This document shows positions 7,337 through 11,196 of a stretch of DNA of 11,196 nucleotides, in pieces. Under the pieces are notes generated by a model, which saw only the letters and a program-made list of their open reading frames with translations, searched no databases and was not told the DNA's origin. Source of the stretch: Acidobacteriaceae bacterium (GTDB lineage Bacteria; Acidobacteriota; Terriglobia; Terriglobales; Acidobacteriaceae). Position 1 is the first letter of the stretch, and the number at the start of each line of letters is the position of its first letter. The DNA is taken from contig PLSH01000400.1 of NCBI GenBank assembly GCA_003165095.1, forward strand, positions 13,486 to 24,681. The letters are read 5' to 3'. Position numbers and translations under genes: made by a program.

Positions 7337-7421
7337 TCGCACACCTGCCCGCCGGCTCGGTGGCCAAGCCGTGGCGGAATGCCCTTCCTGACCATGCTTC
7401 GCGTCCAGGTCCAACTGAGTC

Positions 7422-7437
7422 TGTGCTCCAAATCACA
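7422..7437. promoter_or_regulatory. CRP/FNR-family-like palindrome upstream of the redox operon
   Basis: On the - strand the sequence is TGTGATTTGGAGCACA, which is TGTGA, six bases, then GCACA. This matches nine of the ten consensus positions of a CRP-type site (TGTGA-N6-TCACA). It lies about 100 bp before the ATG of the first operon gene. The position suits activation or repression by a CRP/FNR-family regulator responding to carbon or redox state. The match is a pattern only; no regulator gene is in the window. Confidence 0.35.
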
Positions 7438-7548
7438 AGATGCGCTGAAAACTCCGGCCATCGATCTCGAAGCCGACCGATTCCGGCCGGGAGAGCGCCT
7501 GCCTTATGCCGACGCAAACCTGCCCGCGAATTCGCCGGTCAAACCAGC

Positions 7549-7585
7549 AAAAAGGGCCATTCCATGATCTGGAATAGCCCCTTTT
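7549..7585 (-). terminator. Intrinsic terminator after the beta-propeller lipoprotein gene
   Basis: On the - strand GGGCTATTCC pairs with GGAATGGCCC (10 bp with one G-T wobble) around a 7-nt loop, followed at once by TTTTT. An A-run before the stem can lengthen the pairing. It starts 33 nt after the stop at 7620-7618 and separates that gene from the redox operon. The A and T runs flanking the stem make it potentially bidirectional, but no + strand gene runs into it. Confidence 0.88.
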
Positions 7586-7617
7586 CGCTGCTTGATGTAG
7601 ATTTCCCCGTTTGCCTG

Positions 7618-9255
7618 TTACTGAATGGACATGCAGGCCGCCAGTGACACGGTTTGTGACGCGCCCGGCAGGTTGCACGGCTGGCCGTAGCCGGGTACCC
7701 GACTGCTGTAGTTGGAGTTGGCCCCACTCGATCCATTCTCCGTCGTCACCCGCACATCCACCACGTTGCCTTCCACCAGAACCGTGGTGTCCACTTGGTC
7801 CGTCTCGGTCGGGGTCGACTCGATGATCGTCAGATAGGGGCTGTCGGGCGAGGCGGCGTAGATCTTGCTGTATTCCGAATTCTGCGTCGAAACAACGGTG
7901 CGCGGATGCCCCACCACCGTCAGCGTCTTCTCCACCGTGTGGGTGCTTAAATTCACCACCGTCACCGTCCCGTTCGATGTCCCATCGTTCTGATTGGCGG
8001 TATAAGCTTTGCTCCCGTCGTAGAGCACCGTCACGCTGGCCGGGTTCGGTGTCGGCGTATTGCCAACCGGGATCGTGTACGTAGTTCCGAAGGTCGGGCT
8101 GTCGTTGCCGTATTCATCTAGGCTCACATCAATCACGCTGATCGAACCGCCGTCGTAGTTCGCCACCACCAGTTGCTGAGTCGCCTGGTTGTATTCCCCA
8201 TAAACCGGGCCCGCGATCGCGCTCATGCCAACGGTCCCGTTGGGAGGGCCGCCTGCAGGCGGAATCGCCGTCGTGCTGGCTGCATTCAAGGCGCTCACCG
8301 CCGTAAGCGAAAGCGGCAGCATCGGATGGCAGAAGTACGCCTGGGCGTTCTGGTTCAGACACCCCGTGGGTGGGCATACGCACTCATCCAGCCCGTTGTT
8401 TTGCGAGTTGATCACTGAAATCGTGTCACTGCCGCGGTTCAGAACAAACAGCCTCCTCAAATCCGGGCTCTGAATCGCAAAGACCGGGCACTGTGCGTTC
8501 AAGGTGCCGGCGGGCGTGTTGTCTTGATTGAAATAATCCAGGCCGATCGGCGCGTCGGCCGAGTTGTTTGCGATCTCGATCGGCGTCACCACCCCGTTTA
8601 CCCCAACCGTCTTGGGCGAGTCGTTGCAGGCCATCGGCGATGTATCCGGAACGTCCTGGCTGACCGCATATTCCCGTTGGCCGTTCAGCGTTGGGCTGCC
8701 CGTGATGAACATCGGCATGGTCACCGCTACGCCGCCATTCCCTACTGGAACAGCAAGTTTGAAATCTTCGGGAGCTCCTGTAAAAAGGTCGGCGACATTG
8801 CCACTCAGGTCGGAGGCCCATAGTCCCTGCGCTGGCGCCATCAGGTTCACGGGCTCAGCCGTGGGCGGAAGAGTGGAGACGTAAATGTACTTGGCTTGCA
8901 GGCTGGTGGAGACAGAGAAATTCGAAATGGTGCCATCGCTGTTCAATGTGTAAGCGTTGGCGCCAAGTTCGTCGATCGTAAACGTGATCGGACCGGGACC
9001 GATCGGAGCCTCGGCCATCACCGTATCGCCCGAATAATCGATGATCGTCGCGACGCCGGGTGTGGTGGGCGAAGTAGTCGATACCACAACAACATACGAA
9101 GTAGGCTGCGCTGCCGGTCCGCTCGGATTAATCGGCGTAACCACGGGCCGGTAGTTGTTGCCGCACCCGGCAATCAGGGCTGAAGCCACAAGGGCCGCGC
9201 CCGCCTGTGCCAGCAGCGTGCGCGCCTGGCCTGCATTCATGGGAAAAAGCCTCAT
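7618..9255 (-). CDS. Secreted beta-propeller (YVTN-like) lipoprotein
   Basis: This is a 545-residue predicted lipoprotein. The signal peptide ends in the lipobox LIAGC (Cys31), followed by a short linker rich in Pro, Thr and Ser. The rest is made of beta-propeller-like repeats; the clearest blades are RRLFVLNRGSDTISVIN (267-283), LVVANYDGGSISVID (362-376), KAYTANQNDG...TVTVVNLST (416-438) and KIYAASPDSPYLTIIES (464-480). These resemble the YVTN family of surface or periplasmic propellers, which often lack enzymatic activity. A Cys-rich loop interrupts the propeller at 292-309 (ECVCPPTGC onward), and Cys527 and Cys541 lie at the C-terminus, so disulfides are likely. ATG 9255 is preferred over the Met at 9240 because AGGA stands 9 nt upstream. 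Binding partner and role are unknown. Confidence 0.88.
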   Translation of the reverse strand: MRLFPMNAGQARTLLAQAGAALVASALIAGCGNNYRPVVTPINPSGPAAQPTSYVVVVSTTSPTTPGVATIIDYSGDTVMAEAPIGPGPITFTIDELGANAYTLNSDGTISNFSVSTSLQAKYIYVSTLPPTAEPVNLMAPAQGLWASDLSGNVADLFTGAPEDFKLAVPVGNGGVAVTMPMFITGSPTLNGQREYAVSQDVPDTSPMACNDSPKTVGVNGVVTPIEIANNSADAPIGLDYFNQDNTPAGTLNAQCPVFAIQSPDLRRLFVLNRGSDTISVINSQNNGLDECVCPPTGCLNQNAQAYFCHPMLPLSLTAVSALNAASTTAIPPAGGPPNGTVGMSAIAGPVYGEYNQATQQLVVANYDGGSISVIDVSLDEYGNDSPTFGTTYTIPVGNTPTPNPASVTVLYDGSKAYTANQNDGTSNGTVTVVNLSTHTVEKTLTVVGHPRTVVSTQNSEYSKIYAASPDSPYLTIIESTPTETDQVDTTVLVEGNVVDVRVTTENGSSGANSNYSSRVPGYGQPCNLPGASQTVSLAACMSIQ

Positions 9256-9280
9256 TCAGATCTTTCCTGCTTACTTGGTG

Positions 9281-9286
9281 ATTGTA
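9281..9286 (-). promoter_or_regulatory. Candidate -10 element of the beta-propeller lipoprotein gene
   Basis: TACAAT on the - strand matches five of six bases of the TATAAT consensus and lies 25 nt before the ATG at 9255. That would give a short leader containing the ribosome site. No good TTGACA-like element is found 16-18 nt upstream; that position lies inside the 9295-9324 inverted repeat instead, so an activator might be needed. Confidence 0.4.
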
Positions 9287-9294
9287 AATCAGCC

Positions 9295-9324
9295 GGATGG
9301 GTTGAAGGCATGGCTGACCCATCC
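9295..9324. repeat. Perfect 8-bp inverted repeat upstream of the lipoprotein gene
   Basis: GGATGGGT (9295-9302) and ACCCATCC (9317-9324) are exact inverted copies separated by 14 nt. No T-run follows on either strand, so this is not an intrinsic terminator. It covers the place where the -35 box of the candidate promoter would sit, which suggests an operator or activator site. A smaller inverted repeat (GGCAT, 5 nt, ATGCC) lies beside it at 9332-9346. Confidence 0.4.
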
Positions 9325-9361
9325 TCGATCAGGCATTGAACATGCCGGCAGATCCCTCATG

Positions 9362-9380
9362 AAAAGACGGCTCAGGCGTC
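9362..9380 (-). terminator. Weak candidate terminator after the GH31 gene
   Basis: On the - strand GACG (9380-9377) and CGTC (9369-9366) can pair around a 7-nt loop, followed by TTTT (9365-9362). It begins 23 nt after the GH31 stop. The stem is only 4 bp, so it may be a poor terminator and transcription could continue into the lipoprotein gene. Confidence 0.3.
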
Positions 9381-9402
9381 AAAAGGACACTCTCATCCAG
9401 CC

Positions 9403-11196
9403 TCAGTGCCCGGCCACTTCCACAATCGCGCTGTCTGCTCCGCTCCACGCCTCAGCTCCCTCGTGCGTCAAGCGATGGCTTCCTTCATCCCAGTGCAGCC
9501 GGGTCACCGAACCCGCTCCCTTTTCATACGCATACGTGGTGCCGTCGTCGCTGAACAGCGTAAAGTCCGCGTCCGCTCCGGGATACACGAGAATCTTCGC
9601 GATCGCCTGCGTCTCATGCGTGCTCTCGACGAGCGCGCCCAGCGGAATAATCGATCCCGCCCGCACAAACAGCGGAATCGTATCGATGGCCGCCTGAACC
9701 GTAATTGTCTGCCCGCCCTTTACCCGCTCTGCGGTCCAGTAGTTGTACCAGTCGCTTCCAGCGGGAAGATAAACCTCCCTGCTGGTAGCCCCCTGCTCGG
9801 TGACCGGCGCAACCAGAAACGCCGGGCCAAACATGTACTCGTCACGCATATCGGCCACCTTGGGATCGTTGGGGAAATCCAGCGGCAGCGCGCGCATGTA
9901 GGGCGCTCCGGTCATCCACGTCCGGTACCCGAGGGAGTAGATATACGGCATCAGCTGGTAGCGCAGCCGCAGGTACTTCTCCAGAATCGGTTCCGCCTGC
10001 TTTCCATACGACCAAACCTCGTTTGCCGGACGGCTGCCGTGGGTTCGGAAAATGGGCTCGAATGTGGCGTACTCGAACCACCGCGTGTAGAGCTCCGGAT
10101 AATCGTCGTACCCGCCCACCGTGGCCCGCGCGTCCGATGGATCCAGCAATGGCGGATGAGCCGGGTGATGCTCCCCGGGCAGGTATTGCCAGCCGCCCGT
10201 GTCGTTCGACCAGTAAGCAAGCCCCGAAGCCGTAAAATCCAGCCCCGTTGGAATCTGCCGCTTGAGCGTGTCCCAGGTGGGATAAATATCGGACGACCAG
10301 AAGAATGCGCCGTTGCGCTGCGCGCCCAGGTATGCATCGCGGGAAAGAATCAGCGCCCGCCGTCCCGGCTCGTCCCTGCGAAACCCATCGTAAAGCGCCG
10401 CCGTGTGAAACAGCGGATAGACATTGAAGTACTGCGTGCCCGGACCGATGTGGAAATACGCCCCGTTCGGAGGCAGGTCGGGCTCCGTCTCGTCCGCCCA
10501 AAGTGAGTCGAACCCCTTGCTCAGGATGTTGTCGCGGATCGTCTTCCAGTACCACTTCGCCGCTTCCGGATTGGTGGTGTCGATGTCCGATCCGGCGCGG
10601 TCGTACGGCAGCCCGTCTATGGGCGTGCCATTCGCCAGGTGTATGAACCACCCCTTCGCCCGCAGTTCCGCATAGTAACGGTCATCGGGAACAAACCTCG
10701 GCCACACGCTGATCATGGTCTCGAATCCCATCGCGTGAAGCTGCTTGTTCATCGCCGCCGGGTCCGGCCAGTACTTCGGATCAAGGTCCATCTGCCCCAT
10801 GTTGGTGTAGTAGAACCAGTCCACCACCAGCACATCGGCAGGCAGATGACGGTCGCGGTAGCCCTTGGCCACCGCCAGCACCTCATCCTGGCTCGAATAC
10901 CTCTGTTTGCACTGGATGTACCCGTACGCCGCCTTGGGAAGCATCGGCGTTGGGCCGGTCAGCAGACGGTAACCCGTGTAAATCTCGTCCGCGCTGGCTC
11001 CCGCAATCACAAAAAATGAAACCCGGTCGCCCACTTCCGATTTCCACCGCGTCTGCTCGTTGAATCCTCCCTCAAATGTCGTCTTCGAGGGGTTGTCCCA
11101 CAGCAGACCATAGCCCTTGTTGGTCACCAGGAACGGCACGCAAAAGCTGGGCGCGGCCGGAGCTTCATAATCGGCCCAGCAACGGACCGGGTGGCC
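9403..11196 (-). CDS. Glycoside hydrolase family 31 (alpha-xylosidase/alpha-glucosidase type), N-terminus cut by the window edge
   Basis: GH31 enzymes cleave terminal alpha-glycosidic bonds with retention, using two Asp residues. The visible 597 residues are open to the window edge, so the start and N-terminal beta domain are missing; the GTG at 11139 is internal. Features in order: CVPFLVTNKGYGLLWDNP, the pre-barrel segment typical of the family; the barrel start with PADVLVVDWFYY; nucleophile Asp235 in LWADETEP; and acid/base Asp303 in FFWSSDIYPTW, 68 residues later, close to the spacing I recall for YicI and its relatives. A substrate-loop motif WSNDTGGW follows, then the C-terminal beta domains (PAGSDWYNYWT, PLFVRAGSIIPLG). 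The WADETEP and WSSD contexts resemble alpha-xylosidases more than starch-type alpha-glucosidases, but specificity is inferred. It may precede the beta-propeller gene in one transcript. Confidence 0.93.
   Translation of the reverse strand, partial: GHPVRCWADYEAPAAPSFCVPFLVTNKGYGLLWDNPSKTTFEGGFNEQTRWKSEVGDRVSFFVIAGASADEIYTGYRLLTGPTPMLPKAAYGYIQCKQRYSSQDEVLAVAKGYRDRHLPADVLVVDWFYYTNMGQMDLDPKYWPDPAAMNKQLHAMGFETMISVWPRFVPDDRYYAELRAKGWFIHLANGTPIDGLPYDRAGSDIDTTNPEAAKWYWKTIRDNILSKGFDSLWADETEPDLPPNGAYFHIGPGTQYFNVYPLFHTAALYDGFRRDEPGRRALILSRDAYLGAQRNGAFFWSSDIYPTWDTLKRQIPTGLDFTASGLAYWSNDTGGWQYLPGEHHPAHPPLLDPSDARATVGGYDDYPELYTRWFEYATFEPIFRTHGSRPANEVWSYGKQAEPILEKYLRLRYQLMPYIYSLGYRTWMTGAPYMRALPLDFPNDPKVADMRDEYMFGPAFLVAPVTEQGATSREVYLPAGSDWYNYWTAERVKGGQTITVQAAIDTIPLFVRAGSIIPLGALVESTHETQAIAKILVYPGADADFTLFSDDGTTYAYEKGAGSVTRLHWDEGSHRLTHEGAEAWSGADSAIVEVAGH

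Larger units (their letters stand above)
7322..7548 (-). other. Leader region of the redox operon
   Basis: This non-coding stretch runs from the upstream terminator to the first ATG of the redox operon. Frames through it on both strands are extensions or shadows without a credible ribosome site or protein features. The operon promoter should lie here, since an intrinsic terminator precedes it, but I found no convincing -35/-10 pair on the - strand. The only clear signals are the CRP-like palindrome at 7422-7437 and the ribosome site at 7329-7336. Confidence 0.5.

Noticed and set aside
7322..7414. Upstream extension of the small-subunit frame to 7414
   Set aside because: It would place 31 residues before the Tat region, and the strong ribosome site at 7329-7336 points to the start at 7321.
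10197..10220. Asp in WSNDTGGW as the GH31 acid/base
   Set aside because: In GH31 structures such as YicI the acid/base lies about 66-68 residues after the nucleophile, which fits Asp303 in WSSD; the DTGGW Asp is 97 residues away and corresponds to the substrate-loop motif.
9406..10506. Long open frame on the + strand (366 codons) opposite the GH31 gene
   Set aside because: It lies wholly inside the GH31 gene, has an Arg/Pro-rich composition with no family features and no ribosome site. Such antisense frames are expected in GC-rich DNA.
1..11196. tRNA, rRNA, CRISPR, insertion sequence or phage features
   Set aside because: I saw no repeat-spacer pattern, no terminal inverted repeats with a transposase, no cloverleaf-like sequence and no integrase or phage genes. 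The gaps between genes are too short or empty apart from the sites listed.

Overview
The window is GC-rich, densely coded bacterial chromosome. It holds eight protein genes and no sign of RNA genes, insertion sequences, CRISPR or phage. The combination of a Tat-exported gluconate-dehydrogenase-type small subunit, a GMC flavoprotein, a multihaem cytochrome c, a beta-propeller lipoprotein and a GH31 glycosidase suggests a free-living Gram-negative heterotroph. A soil acidobacterium would fit well, but that is inference from gene content and base composition; no phylogenetic marker was tested.

Layout. On the + strand, a membrane sensor histidine kinase (1-1707, cut by the left edge) overlaps by 4 nt with a proline-rich lipoprotein gene (1704-2246). 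Everything to the right is on the - strand. Read in transcription order from the right edge, it runs as follows: a GH31 alpha-glycosidase (11196-9403, cut by the right edge); a 147-nt gap with a candidate promoter and inverted repeats; a beta-propeller lipoprotein (9255-7618) closed by a strong intrinsic terminator (7585-7549); a roughly 300-nt leader containing a CRP-like palindrome; a three-gene redox operon (7321-4012); then tlyA (3944-3180) and nadK (3126-2269). nadK converges on the lipoprotein gene with only 22 nt between stops.

The centre of interest is the redox operon. A small twin-arginine subunit (Gluconate_2-dh3 family), a GMC flavoprotein with a tight cysteine cluster and a nine-haem, membrane-anchored cytochrome c are linked by two successive ATGA start/stop overlaps. 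This mirrors the three-subunit logic of membrane-bound FAD gluconate/glucose/sorbitol dehydrogenases. In those enzymes the small subunit carries the Tat signal for export of the flavoprotein, and the flavoprotein passes electrons to a cytochrome. Here the usual three-haem cytochrome is replaced by a nonahaem protein whose first haem resembles NapC/NrfH quinol dehydrogenases. I infer a periplasmic sugar or alcohol dehydrogenase module that feeds electrons to the quinone pool or to other haem proteins; its substrate cannot be read from the sequence.

The remaining genes are more conventional. tlyA-nadK is a widely conserved pair (rRNA ribose methylation and NADP synthesis). The GH31 enzyme probably trims alpha-linked xylose or glucose from oligosaccharides. 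The two lipoproteins have no assignable function.
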